Positions 1 to 7,731 of a DNA stretch of 64,000 bases are shown piece by piece. Numbering within the stretch: position 1 is the first letter of the stretch; every line of letters starts with the position of its first letter. The position numbers and the translations under genes were made by a program. The notes under the pieces were generated by a model. It did not search any database. It worked only from the letters and a program-made list of their open reading frames with translations, and was not told the DNA's origin. Source of the stretch: Bdellovibrio sp. 22V (lineage in GTDB: Bacteria; Bdellovibrionota; Bdellovibrionia; Bdellovibrionales; Bdellovibrionaceae); NCBI RefSeq assembly GCF_030169785.1, contig NZ_CP125854.1, positions 3,224,001 to 3,288,000 on the forward strand, given 5' to 3'.

Positions 1-83
1 CCAGCTGAATAGTAACCTTTTGCTCTCTTAAGAACTTTTTTGTGACGAGCACGATTTGTTTTACCACTTTTTACACGAGCCAT
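1..83 (-). CDS. rplT: 50S ribosomal protein L20, N-terminal part
   Basis: Large-subunit protein that binds 23S rRNA early in 50S assembly and, in several bacteria, represses its own operon. Only the first 27 codons are in the window; the rest lies beyond position 1. The visible start MARVKSGKTNRARHKKVLK followed by RAKGYYSAG is the characteristic, very basic L20 N-terminus. It is read on the minus strand 80 bp after the L35 stop, the standard rpmI-rplT order. Partial at the window edge, not truncated in the genome as far as can be seen. Confidence 0.95.
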   Translation of the reverse strand, partial: MARVKSGKTNRARHKKVLKRAKGYYSA

Positions 84-163
84 TTTCTACCTCTAAATTA
101 GTTGTACATCTTCGAACGTGTCGAAGTTACGTACGGAAAAGACATTAAAATTTAAATGAAATC

Positions 164-355
164 CTAGAATACCAAACAACGACGAACTTGAAGCATGTTT
201 GCATCTTCAACGTATGATGTTTTACCTAGTTGTCTTTTCGTCTTAGAGCTCATGTGAGAGTTCAAGTGACGCATGCGAGTGCTTTTCTTCTTAACTTTGC
301 CGCTTGAAAGAACTTTCAAACGTTTTTTAGCGCCAGAGTGTGTGCGCATTTTCAT
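164..355 (-). CDS. rpmI: 50S ribosomal protein L35
   Basis: Small basic protein of the large ribosomal subunit, 63 residues against a usual 64-66. The N-terminus MKMRTHSGAKKRLKV and the following K-K-S-T-R-M-R-H-L-N-S-H stretch are typical of the family. The ATG at 355 follows a GGAAGG ribosome-binding site 8 bases away; the ATG two codons later is possible. It is the first gene of rpmI-rplT. infC, which often precedes it, is instead about 16.5 kb away next to thrS. Confidence 0.95.
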   Translation of the reverse strand: MKMRTHSGAKKRLKVLSSGKVKKKSTRMRHLNSHMSSKTKRQLGKTSYVEDANMLQVRRCLVF

Positions 356-361
356 AGTGCA

Positions 362-425
362 TACCTTCCACCGATAAGGCGTCTCTCCCGACAGGGACAG
401 CTCTTAACCATTGCCTTAGCCAGTC
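362..425 (-). promoter_or_regulatory. Candidate structured leader of rpmI-rplT
   Basis: Directly upstream of the rpmI ribosome-binding site the minus-strand RNA can form a 6-bp outer stem (413-418 with 375-380) enclosing an inner TCCC-GACA-GGGA hairpin (386-397). L20 or L35 operons are commonly autoregulated through leader structures that mimic the L20 site on 23S rRNA. Stems are seen by eye; binding of L20 is inference. Confidence 0.4.
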
Positions 426-654
426 ATAATTACGGACTCACCGTTTTAGGGCGAACGGCGGGTAAAAGCAAGCTTTTTTAAGGGGTTAGGGCGAATCATC
501 GGTTTTATGCCCCGAACTCACCACAACGGGATTTTCTTTATAATTTCAAACATTTAAGAATGTTTTTAAAGATTTCTCGAGCCAACTTTGGCGGATTTTG
601 ATAGATAAACTCTGCTTAAATCTAAGGCGATTCACCCCCACCGAGGAGTACCCC

Positions 655-1188
655 ATGCACAAGGTCCTAGGCTTTCTCGTTCCCCTTTTCTTTGTCTTTT
701 CCGCACATGCTGACGACGTCAGAACATTCTCAAAACTGGGACCTAATACGGCCTTAGTTAAAATCGACACCGAAGACAAGGAAGGCACCCAGGCCGCGAT
801 GTACATTGATGGTATTGAAAACCAGGAGTTCATTACGATGATGCTCGCCGATCCCACCTCCAGCTTAAGCATCTTGCGAAAACAAATCGAAACAGAAAAT
901 TGCCCTGATGAGGTTCCAACCCCTGAAGGACACATCCCCGGCTGCGGAGAGGTGGAGTTTACTCCCATCGTACAAACAGCGTTCGGGCGCGGCGGCTGGA
1001 TGGAAGCCGCGGCCACTTATACTTTCTTTGTTGGTTTTCGCTTTGAGGGCACCGGTCATTACTTCGAAAGCACGCACATGGTTTCTTTTAGTGAGCGCGC
1101 CGAAGCCCAAGTCGACGACAATATGGATTATTTAGGTGTGGTGCTGAAAACTTTGAACCTCGAAAAGATTGTACCTCTGCCAAAATAA
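655..1188 (+). CDS. Exported protein of unknown function
   Basis: I do not recognise this 177-residue protein. The ATG at 655 follows a GAGGAG site and begins a clear Sec signal peptide (MHKVLGFLVPLFFVFSAHA) with likely cleavage after AHA near residue 19. The mature part is mixed alpha/beta and soluble-looking, with two cysteines about 16 residues apart (NCPDEV and PGCGEV) that could form a disulphide in the periplasm. An upstream in-frame extension to 598 lacks a ribosome-binding site. It is followed at once by an esterase-like gene on the same strand, so the two may be co-transcribed. Confidence 0.7.
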   Translation: MHKVLGFLVPLFFVFSAHADDVRTFSKLGPNTALVKIDTEDKEGTQAAMYIDGIENQEFITMMLADPTSSLSILRKQIETENCPDEVPTPEGHIPGCGEVEFTPIVQTAFGRGGWMEAAATYTFFVGFRFEGTGHYFESTHMVSFSERAEAQVDDNMDYLGVVLKTLNLEKIVPLPK

Positions 1189-1224
1189 TTGCTCGAAGCG
1201 CGGCGGACTGCCACACTTCAAATC

Positions 1225-2256
1225 ATGAACACATCGGAAATTCAAAACAATCTTCGCGCTTACGAATTAGAGCACTTTCAAATCGCCACATTGAAAGTTG
1301 AAAGTGCTCATCTGAAAAACAATCCTCTTCGCGATCCGTTTATTCGCTTCAATCCTCTGATGGTGCCGAAGTCGAAAGGTCCTTGGCCTGTCGTCATGGT
1401 TCTTGGCGGGTTTACCGGCAACGCTCCGTTTTATTTTAATGCTAAATTCAATGAACAGAATGCGGTGCAAGCAATCGATCAGGCTTTCGCGCGCGGTGAA
1501 GCTCCGGAAGCACTTTATGTTTTTGTCGATGCCTTGACGTCTTGGGGCGGCTCGCAGTTTTTAAATTCCGCTGCCACAGGAAACTATGAAGATTACATTA
1601 TGCAGGAAGTGATCCCTGCTTTACGGAAGCACCACCCGGTTTCTTCCGACCCTCGCGAGTGGTGTGTCACCGGCGGTTCCAGCGGAGGCTATGGCGCTCT
1701 TCATTTAGCTTCTAAGTATCCCGACACGTTCGGTGTGATCGCCGCGATTGCTCCGGATTCTTTTTTCGAAGCCAGTTTGATTTCTGATCTCTACCAGGCT
1801 TTGCCGCTTTGGGAAAAATATAAGGAGTCAGGACTGAAAGCCTTGGAAGAACTGCGCAACGGAAAGCTCGTGAAAAATCGCAACTGGCATTCACTGTTGA
1901 ATGCTTTTGGTATGGCAGCTTGTTATTCTCCGAAAGGCCATCATGGGGACTTCCACTTACCTCTCGACGTGACTACGGGAGAAAAGATTGATTCGCTTTG
2001 GCAGGAATTTCTTCGTCATGATCCTTTGCACTTCCTTCCACAAAGAATCGAAGCCCTTAAAAAGATATCCGCTATTTATTTAGATGTGGGCTCGAAGGAT
2101 AATTTCCATTTGCAGTACGGAGCGCGACAGATTTCTCGTCTTCTTAAAAATGCCAAGATCGAGCATGACTATGTCGAGTTTGACGGAAATCATTTTGATA
2201 TCGGCGAGCGCCGACCGGAAGTGTGGAAGTGGCTCTCCACCTTGTGGCGTCAGTAG
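1225..2256 (+). CDS. Alpha/beta hydrolase of the putative esterase (esterase D-like) family
   Basis: Predicted serine hydrolase of 343 residues. Core signatures: an early strand-turn VVMVLGGFTGN near residue 60, the nucleophile elbow G-G-S-S-G-G with Ser153, a probable acid Asp292 in GSKDNF, and the late His323 in DGNHFD, in the canonical Ser-Asp-His order. Organisation resembles the esterase D / enterochelin esterase-like family that cleaves acyl esters. No signal peptide, so probably cytoplasmic. The start is the ATG at 1225; an upstream in-frame TTG at 1189 abuts the previous stop but gives an unlikely basic extension. The substrate cannot be read from the sequence. Confidence 0.85.
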   Translation: MNTSEIQNNLRAYELEHFQIATLKVESAHLKNNPLRDPFIRFNPLMVPKSKGPWPVVMVLGGFTGNAPFYFNAKFNEQNAVQAIDQAFARGEAPEALYVFVDALTSWGGSQFLNSAATGNYEDYIMQEVIPALRKHHPVSSDPREWCVTGGSSGGYGALHLASKYPDTFGVIAAIAPDSFFEASLISDLYQALPLWEKYKESGLKALEELRNGKLVKNRNWHSLLNAFGMAACYSPKGHHGDFHLPLDVTTGEKIDSLWQEFLRHDPLHFLPQRIEALKKISAIYLDVGSKDNFHLQYGARQISRLLKNAKIEHDYVEFDGNHFDIGERRPEVWKWLSTLWRQ

Positions 2257-2282
2257 GAAAAAGGTACCAGGTACCTTTTTCC
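2256..2282 (+). repeat. Perfect 13-bp palindrome (GGTACC-A-GGTACC core) at a convergent gene junction
   Basis: Two 13-bp arms, each GGAAAAAGGTACC or its complement, are separated by one base just after the esterase stop. The A/T outer bases give U-rich 3' ends on both strands, so it could terminate both the esterase and the convergent gdx transcript. Related cores occur at 5230-5252 and, more degenerate, near 16778 and 16882. Confidence 0.75.
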
Positions 2283-2299
2283 CACACCGATGTTATCGA

Positions 2300-2629
2300 C
2301 TAGGATTCTACGAATTTAAGACCGAGAATTCCCCCGACGATCATGCCTAAAAAAACCAGCTTCATCAGCGACACAGGTTCTTTAAAGACCACAAAGCCAA
2401 TGACGATCGCTCCCACAGCGCCAATGCCCGTCCATACCGTGTACGAAACGCCGACCGGCAGAACTCGCATCGCAAGTGACAAGAGGTAAAAACTAATACC
2501 CATTGTCACCAACGTGAAAATCGAAGGTCCTAGTTTTGTAAATCCATCGGAATATTTAAGACCCGTCGCCCAGACGAATTCCAAAATACCCGCAACCAAG
2601 AGAACAAGCCACGCTGTCGTGTTGCTCAT
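2300..2629 (-). CDS. gdx: Small multidrug resistance family guanidinium exporter (Gdx/SugE)
   Basis: Four-helix inner-membrane H+ antiporter of 109 residues that works as an antiparallel dimer. The Gdx branch is indicated by LEFVWATGLKYSDGF, with the essential Glu17 and Trp20, and by LPVGVSYTVWTGIGAVGA, both close to E. coli Gdx (SugE) rather than EmrE. Family knowledge assigns export of guanidinium. The ATG at 2629 follows AGGAG at good spacing. I looked upstream for guanidine-I, -II and -III riboswitch signatures and did not recognise one; there is a 7-bp hairpin at 2738-2758. It sits alone between converging and diverging neighbours. Confidence 0.9.
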   Translation of the reverse strand: MSNTTAWLVLLVAGILEFVWATGLKYSDGFTKLGPSIFTLVTMGISFYLLSLAMRVLPVGVSYTVWTGIGAVGAIVIGFVVFKEPVSLMKLVFLGMIVGGILGLKFVES

Positions 2630-2737
2630 AGCAAACTCCTCATCGAGCCTTATTGCCCGACACTCTATTCAATTTTTTCTGAAAGTCGTTGCTGTGAAAC
2701 AGAGGGAGACTTTTATATCCCAAATATTTTCTTAGCG

Positions 2738-2758
2738 CTTTCGACAGAACATCGAAAG
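2738..2758 (-). promoter_or_regulatory. Hairpin upstream of gdx
   Basis: Perfect 7-bp inverted repeat (CTTTCGA and TCGAAAG) with a 7-base loop, about 110 bp upstream of the gdx start. It has no adjacent T run and its loop lacks the ACGR sequence of guanidine-II riboswitch hairpins. It may be an operator or chance. Confidence 0.3.
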
Positions 2759-2822
2759 AAGATAGCTCTAATGTAGCACACTTTGCGAGAGAGGCAAAAA
2801 ATTCTATCTCGAATTTAGACTA

Positions 2823-2879
2823 AATGCGGCGGCAAAGGAGTTCGCAGCAAGCCCTGTTAAGCCGCATCACTTTGTTGCC
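2823..2879 (+). promoter_or_regulatory. Candidate two-state leader upstream of cydA
   Basis: ATGCGGC at 2823-2829 can pair with GCCGCAT at 2861-2867. The next bases, GGCAAAG at 2830-2836, can pair imperfectly with CTTTGTTGCC at 2870-2879. The two pairings interleave, so they would form a pseudoknot or compete. The element ends about 50 bp before the cydA start. Only complementarity is seen; function is inference. Confidence 0.3.
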
Positions 2880-2928
2880 TTAAGGACCTTTGGTTGCTCT
2901 TTCAAAAGACATTTTCTAAAGTAAACAC

Positions 2929-4227
2929 ATGGATGACTTACTCGCCGCCCGCTCCACCATGGGCTTTTCATTAGGGTTTCATATCATCTTTGCCTCGATT
3001 GGGATGACGATGCCCTTTTTTATGTCGGCCGCGCACTTCCTCTATTTAAAAAAGAAAAATCCGGAGCATCTTGAACTCACGCAGATGTGGATGAAAGGTG
3101 TCGCCATTCTTTTTGCCGTGGGAGCCGTGTCAGGCACTGTGCTGTCGTTTGAACTTGGTTTGTTATGGCCGGGATTCATGAAATATGCGGGCCCGATTAT
3201 TGGAATGCCGTTTTCGTGGGAGGGCACTGCTTTCTTCCTTGAAGCGATCGCCATCGGTCTTTTTCTTTACGGATGGAAACGCATGAAACCGTGGGTGCAC
3301 TGGAGCACGGGTCTGGTCGTCGGTCTTTCCGGTTTCGCCTCGGGCATTTTTGTCGTTGCTGCAAATTCGTGGATGAATGCGCCTGCGGGTTTTGATTGGG
3401 TGAATGGCGAGGCTCTGAACATCAATCCAGTTCAAGCGATGTTTAACAAAGCATGGCTGCACCAATCTCTGCACATGCAGCTTGCAGCGTTGCAAGCTGT
3501 CGGTTTCGCGGTCGGAGGCATTCATGCATTTTTGTATCTCAAGGGCAAAGCGCGCGCTCTTCATCTGTCGGCAATAAAAATTGCGATGAGTTTTGGCGCC
3601 GTCGCCGCGATCCTGCAACCTTTTGCGGGGCACTTTGCCGCACAAAGAGTCGCGGAATTACAACCAGCCAAACTGGCCGCGATGGAAGGACATTTTAAAA
3701 CCAGCACGCAGGCTCCGCTCTATCTTGGCGGCATTCCGGATGTGAATGCGCAAGAGATGAAATACGGTATTGAACTACCGGGTCTGTTAAGTTTCTTGGC
3801 GTTTAATGATTTTGCCGCGGAAGTAAAAGGTCTTGATCAGTTTCCCAAAGAGTTGTGGCCGCCTCTGGTGATCACGCACATCAGCTTTCAGATCATGGTC
3901 GCCATTGGTACTTTGCTGGCTTTTGTCGGAGTTCTTTTCTTTGTCTTTATCAGAAAAAATAATTTTCCGTCATGGTTTCTCAAATTTTTAGTGGCGTGCA
4001 TTCCATTGGGTTTTATCGCCATAGAAGCGGGCTGGATTGTCACCGAGGTCGGCAGACAGCCGTGGATCATTTACGGCATTATGAAAACAAGCGAAGCGGT
4101 TACGCCCGTTCCTGGAATGAAATATCATTTCTATTTATTCTTATTCCTCTATCTGTTCTTAGGATTTATCACCGTGTGGCTGTTGCGACGTCAGATCTTG
4201 GCAGCGCAAAGAAAGTTTGAGACTTAG
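2929..4227 (+). CDS. cydA: Cytochrome bd-type quinol oxidase subunit I
   Basis: Inner-membrane haem subunit of the high-affinity bd oxidase, which oxidises quinol and reduces O2 without pumping protons. The protein has 432 residues with about nine membrane helices. Visible key residues: His18 (b595 ligand, GFHIIFA), Glu98 and Glu105 (SWEGTAFFLEA), His182 aligned with the b558 ligand, and the GRQPW motif. The region between helices 6 and 7 is short, so the enzyme belongs to the short Q-loop, CioA-like group. cydB begins 2 bp downstream. No CydX-sized gene follows cydB. Confidence 0.93.
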   Translation: MDDLLAARSTMGFSLGFHIIFASIGMTMPFFMSAAHFLYLKKKNPEHLELTQMWMKGVAILFAVGAVSGTVLSFELGLLWPGFMKYAGPIIGMPFSWEGTAFFLEAIAIGLFLYGWKRMKPWVHWSTGLVVGLSGFASGIFVVAANSWMNAPAGFDWVNGEALNINPVQAMFNKAWLHQSLHMQLAALQAVGFAVGGIHAFLYLKGKARALHLSAIKIAMSFGAVAAILQPFAGHFAAQRVAELQPAKLAAMEGHFKTSTQAPLYLGGIPDVNAQEMKYGIELPGLLSFLAFNDFAAEVKGLDQFPKELWPPLVITHISFQIMVAIGTLLAFVGVLFFVFIRKNNFPSWFLKFLVACIPLGFIAIEAGWIVTEVGRQPWIIYGIMKTSEAVTPVPGMKYHFYLFLFLYLFLGFITVWLLRRQILAAQRKFET

Positions 4228-4228
4228 G

Positions 4229-5227
4229 ATGATCGAGATTTTATTATTTTTCATCGGAGCTTCTCTTTTGCTGTACGTTCTTTTAGGCGGTGCTGATTAT
4301 GGCGCGGGAGTTTTGGAGCTTCTTCCGACTCGCAGACATCGCGAAGCCCAGCGTGAATTGATCAATGAAGCCATGGGACCCGTTTGGGAAGCCAATCACA
4401 TGTGGCTCATTCTGATTGTCGTTATTCTTTTTATGGGCTTCCCGTCAGTCTTTACGACGCTGATGACGTCTTTGCACCTCCCGATGGTCGCCTTGCTCTT
4501 AGGCATCGTTGTTCGCGGCTGCGCGTTTACGTTTCGGCATTACGATGCGATTAAGGGCGAAACCTCACAAAAGATTTACACCATGCTTTTTGGTGTTTCG
4601 AGTTTATGGACAGCGATGTGGTTAGGAATCATTGCCGCAAGTCTTGATCGCGGTTTGATCAATCCCGAAGCGCGAACTTTCTTTGAAGCCTACATTGCTC
4701 CGTGGTGGGGGCGTTATCCCTTCTTAATGGGTGTTTTCGTGGTGTGTATATTTTCTTTTCTTGCCAGCGTTTATCTCATCGGCGAAGCGAAAGAGCCCGG
4801 CTTGCAAAAGTTTTTCGCGCGCAGAGGCATGGTATTAAACTATCTCGTCGTCTTTGCCGGAGCGTTAGTTTTTTCAGCCTCTGCCGACGAAAGAACGCCG
4901 CTGCATCGTGAGTTCTTCAGGAATGAATATTCCGTGGGATGTATGGTTTTGGCGACTTTGCTGTTCTTTGCATTATGGTTTTTCGTGAGCAAAAGAAACA
5001 CGCTTTGGGTTCGCCTTATCGCCGGAGGACAAATAAGTTTGATTCTTTTAGGCTGGTACTTCTTGCATGCGCCCAACGCCCTTCTTACTCGGCAAGGACC
5101 TTTAAGTTTCTATGCCGCTGCCGCACCGACGGCGACTCTTTTACAACTTGTGATTGCACTTTTAGTGGGAAGTCTTTTTATTTTTCCAAGTCTCTTTTAT
5201 TTGCTTAAAGTTTTTAAAACAAAGTAG
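4229..5227 (+). CDS. cydB: Cytochrome bd-type quinol oxidase subunit II
   Basis: Second membrane subunit of the bd oxidase, 332 residues, with about eight or nine helices and no haem ligands of its own. It is recognised by the N-terminal GGADYGAGVLELL and GPVWEANHMWLIL motifs. The ATG at 4229 sits 2 bp after the cydA TAG, consistent with coupled translation; an upstream TTG at 4217 would add four residues and is less likely. The gene ends against an imperfect GGTACC palindrome and a convergent gene. Confidence 0.93.
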   Translation: MIEILLFFIGASLLLYVLLGGADYGAGVLELLPTRRHREAQRELINEAMGPVWEANHMWLILIVVILFMGFPSVFTTLMTSLHLPMVALLLGIVVRGCAFTFRHYDAIKGETSQKIYTMLFGVSSLWTAMWLGIIAASLDRGLINPEARTFFEAYIAPWWGRYPFLMGVFVVCIFSFLASVYLIGEAKEPGLQKFFARRGMVLNYLVVFAGALVFSASADERTPLHREFFRNEYSVGCMVLATLLFFALWFFVSKRNTLWVRLIAGGQISLILLGWYFLHAPNALLTRQGPLSFYAAAAPTATLLQLVIALLVGSLFIFPSLFYLLKVFKTK

Positions 5228-5229
5228 CG

Positions 5230-5252
5230 AAAAAAGGTACCTGGTCCCTTTT
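5230..5252 (+). repeat. Imperfect GGTACC palindrome between cydB and a convergent gene
   Basis: A-rich flank, GGTACC, one base, GGTCCC, then a T-rich flank: the plan of the palindrome at 2256-2282 with one mismatch between the cores. It fills the whole space between two convergent genes, so a bidirectional terminator is a reasonable reading. Confidence 0.6.
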
Positions 5253-5253
5253 C

Positions 5254-5727
5254 TTACTTTGTTCCTGTCGACATGATGATAGGTGCCGGCGCCGGTCGTT
5301 GGATTTCAGGAAGACGTCCGCACTTGCCCGTAAGAAGCCCCGTACACACGAAGCCGACATGAATAGTCTTTACAAGGATCGACGGCCCCGCGACTTTTTC
5401 GTAAGTGGCCATCTTGTGAATTTTCTCCGCCAGCTCTTCATTGGTTAAGCGACGCGGATCGAATTCCATTTTTAAAAGACCCTTCTCTTTAAGCTTCGCC
5501 AGCTCACGACGGATGTTCTTAAAAATGGGCTCCATATCCGCGCGGTATTTTCGGTCGGCTGCGAGGAATTCATTGAAATATTCGACCAAAGCATCGAGGT
5601 CTCTTTCATCTATAACAGGTGCGGGAAGTTCGCCAAGAGTCGAAGTGGCGTTAAGGTGTGAAGGGTCCGTCTTTGCAAAGACACTGAGGGAAACCAATAA
5701 AGAAGACACGATAAGCAAATAACGCAT
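5254..5727 (-). CDS. Exported protein of unknown function
   Basis: A 157-residue protein I do not recognise. The ATG at 5727 follows GAGGTGGGG and starts a Sec signal peptide (MRYLLIVSSLLVSLSVFA). The mature part is predicted helical and charged (residues about 40-115), then carries two cysteines (GFVCTGLLTGKCGR) and a proline-rich tail. An in-frame extension upstream to 5814 has no ribosome-binding site. It converges with cydB and diverges from the gliding-type operon; nothing ties it to either. Confidence 0.65.
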   Translation of the reverse strand: MRYLLIVSSLLVSLSVFAKTDPSHLNATSTLGELPAPVIDERDLDALVEYFNEFLAADRKYRADMEPIFKNIRRELAKLKEKGLLKMEFDPRRLTNEELAEKIHKMATYEKVAGPSILVKTIHVGFVCTGLLTGKCGRLPEIQRPAPAPIIMSTGTK

Positions 5728-6070
5728 GCTTAACCCCACCTCTTTAAAAATTATAGAAGAAGAGTTCTTCGAAGAAAAGTGATTTTCCATTAAGGAAGCG
5801 CCATTTTGTGGCACTGGTGAATCATTCTTTCACGTTCGGTTTCAACTTGCACCACAGACAGCCTTGGTATCACTGTGCAACTATTTGACAGGACTTTTTC
5901 CACATTCCCGAAATACTCACAACTCTAATCAAAGCCATGCCCTAGTCGCGCGCCAAGTGACGAAGATTGTCTCTTTCCAAAATGCACCACCCCTTCTGGA
6001 TCTTTCTGAAACACCTCTGGCACCTTCGTTGCTCATAATGGATCAGGATTTACCGTGGAGGATTATATAT
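5728..6070. promoter_or_regulatory. Divergent intergenic region, 343 bp, upstream of the gliding-type operon
   Basis: Holds the control regions of the secreted protein on the left and of the ten-gene operon on the right. A perfect 12-bp palindrome TTCTTCGAAGAA lies at 5765-5776. A TTGACA hexamer is at 5885-5890 but has no convincing -10 at 16-18 bp. The last 16 bases carry a GGAGG-like site for the gene at 6071. No coding sequence is supported here. Confidence 0.4.
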
Positions 6071-6760
6071 ATGGAATTCCTATTATCTTTAGGCCGTGGA
6101 TTTACATCAGCAGACGCGATTTGGATGTGGGCTATTTTAGCAGCACAAATCGTTTCAATCGCTATTATCGCAGAAAGAGCTTTGGCTCTCTTTGTGGCGC
6201 GCAAAACAAATCAAAAGGAGCTTTCTAAGGTTCTTGCGGAAGACATCCGTGCTGGAAACTTGGATAAAGCTTTGCGCAGATCCCTGCAAATGGGCGCAAA
6301 AGAACCATTGGGTGTTGTTGCCTCTGCAGGTATTCAAGCTGCTCTCGATATGGGTGGCAAAGAAGAAATCCAACTTAAAATGGATGAAGTTCTTCTTGAA
6401 GAAAACTCTCGCGTGGAAAAACGCATCGGTTTCTTGGCGATGTTTGCCAACGTCGCTACTTTGTTAGGTCTTTTGGGTACGATCACAGGTTTGATCCACT
6501 CTTTCGCGGGTATCTCGAATGCAAACCCGGCAGAAAAAGCGACGATCTTGTCTCAAGGTATCTCTTTGGCGATGAACACGACAGCTTACGGTTTGATCGT
6601 GGCAGTTCCTGCTTTGATCATGTATGCGGTTTTGCAAAACAGAGCTTCACGTTTAACGGATGACCTTAATAAAGGTGCTTTGAATCTTTTCATTCAATTG
6701 GGTTTCCACTACGAACCCGTAACTGCGAAAAAAGAAGTTCCTGCTAACGCTGGGAGATAA
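6071..6760 (+). CDS. TolQ/ExbB/MotA-family proton channel, AglR-like
   Basis: Inner-membrane stator subunit, 229 residues, predicted to couple proton flow to work on periplasmic partners. Three hydrophobic segments are seen: residues about 17-36, 115-140 (FANVATLLGLLGTITGLIHSF, the conserved family core) and 165-185. The ATG at 6071 follows GTGGAGG; a longer reading from 5864 has no family similarity. It heads an operon with two TolR-like genes, the arrangement of Myxococcus aglRQS, the motor of gliding. Tol-Pal would need pal and tolB, which are absent, and a Ton system would have only one ExbD, so the Agl assignment fits best. Confidence 0.85.
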   Translation: MEFLLSLGRGFTSADAIWMWAILAAQIVSIAIIAERALALFVARKTNQKELSKVLAEDIRAGNLDKALRRSLQMGAKEPLGVVASAGIQAALDMGGKEEIQLKMDEVLLEENSRVEKRIGFLAMFANVATLLGLLGTITGLIHSFAGISNANPAEKATILSQGISLAMNTTAYGLIVAVPALIMYAVLQNRASRLTDDLNKGALNLFIQLGFHYEPVTAKKEVPANAGR

Positions 6761-6762
6761 TC

Positions 6763-7233
6763 ATGGGCATGATGGGCGGCGCCGGTGATGGCGACAAAGA
6801 ATTGAACTTTGAACTTAATATTCTACCGATCCTGGATATCTTGTCGGTCTTGATCTGTTTCCTTTTGCTAACGGCAGTCTGGATTCAAATCGGCACTATC
6901 GACACGCGCCAGGCGATCGGGGATAACTCCGTTGCTGGAGCTAAAAATCCTCCTTCCTTGTATATCACGGTAAACACACAAGGAGCGGTTCAACTTTCTT
7001 TGCGCGATCTTCCTGGTGCCAAAACCCATGAAGACAGCATTCAAGCGCAAGGCCGCGGTGTGAACTGGTCGATGCTTGAACAAAAGCTGCAGGCTCTGCG
7101 CAATAAGTTTCCGGACCTTAAAACCGGAATCGTTCGCCCTGAAGCGCAAGCTTCTTATGGCGACGTGATTCGCATCATGGACAAACTTAAACAGTTTCAA
7201 TTTGAAGGAGTGGGTTTATCCCCTCTTGGGTAG
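6763..7233 (+). CDS. TolR/ExbD-like stator protein (first copy), AglQ/AglS-like
   Basis: Single-pass inner-membrane protein of 156 residues with a periplasmic domain. The membrane segment is about residues 20-43, and Asp25 in ILPILDILSVL is at the position of the proton-carrying aspartate of ExbD/TolR. The C-terminal part (YGDVIRIMDKLKQFQFEGVGLSP) is the typical ExbD dimerisation fold. It starts 2 bp after the TolQ-like stop, so production is coupled. With the next gene it gives the one TolQ plus two TolR set seen in aglRQS. Confidence 0.83.
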   Translation: MGMMGGAGDGDKELNFELNILPILDILSVLICFLLLTAVWIQIGTIDTRQAIGDNSVAGAKNPPSLYITVNTQGAVQLSLRDLPGAKTHEDSIQAQGRGVNWSMLEQKLQALRNKFPDLKTGIVRPEAQASYGDVIRIMDKLKQFQFEGVGLSPLG

Positions 7234-7239
7234 GACTTT

Positions 7240-7731
7240 ATGAAAACGTCTTCCTTTGCTGATTCTAAAAAAAGATCTCCCCTGAGCGACTTGCAAAACT
7301 TGAAGCCGGGGATGAAAAAGAAGAAAAGCGCCGGTCACAACCTGGCGCTGGCTCTGCCATTGACCTCTTTGATCGACGCTTTTTCGATCATCGTGATCTA
7401 TCTTCTTATCGGCACACAAAACAGCGGCATGGAGTCCCCTGTTCCCACAAAAATGAATCTTCCCATCGCTGAACACAGTGTTGGTGTCGAGAAAGAAACT
7501 CCGATTTTGACGATTCAAAAAGGCGTTTACCGTTTGAACGACGTTATCGTTCCCGTGCGCGCTTTGGGTGAAAAATTGGCCGAGTTAAAAGCTAAATCCC
7601 AAGAGAAATCTTTGGAGCTTTTGGTGCAAGCCGATCAGGAAATGAAATACGAAGACTTGGATCCTTTGCTTAAGGCAAGCTCCTTGTCTGGTTTCGAAAA
7701 AATGAAATTTGCGGTGGTACCTGCACGATGA
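7240..7731 (+). CDS. TolR/ExbD-like stator protein (second copy), AglS/AglQ-like
   Basis: Second ExbD/TolR-type protein, 163 residues. A basic cytoplasmic N-terminus (residues 1-33) longer than in the first copy precedes the membrane helix near 38-60, with Asp46 in PLTSLIDAFSIIVIYLL as the proton-carrying candidate. The C-terminal domain has the ExbD pattern (LVQADQEMKYEDLDPLLKAS). Its stop overlaps the start of the next gene by 4 bp. Retention of aspartates in both copies suggests that both are active in proton conduction. Confidence 0.82.
   Translation: MKTSSFADSKKRSPLSDLQNLKPGMKKKKSAGHNLALALPLTSLIDAFSIIVIYLLIGTQNSGMESPVPTKMNLPIAEHSVGVEKETPILTIQKGVYRLNDVIVPVRALGEKLAELKAKSQEKSLELLVQADQEMKYEDLDPLLKASSLSGFEKMKFAVVPAR

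Noticed and set aside
2630-2928. Guanidine riboswitch or tRNA in the gdx-cydA gap
   Set aside because: No ykkC-type conserved strings, no ACGR loops and no cloverleaf were found.
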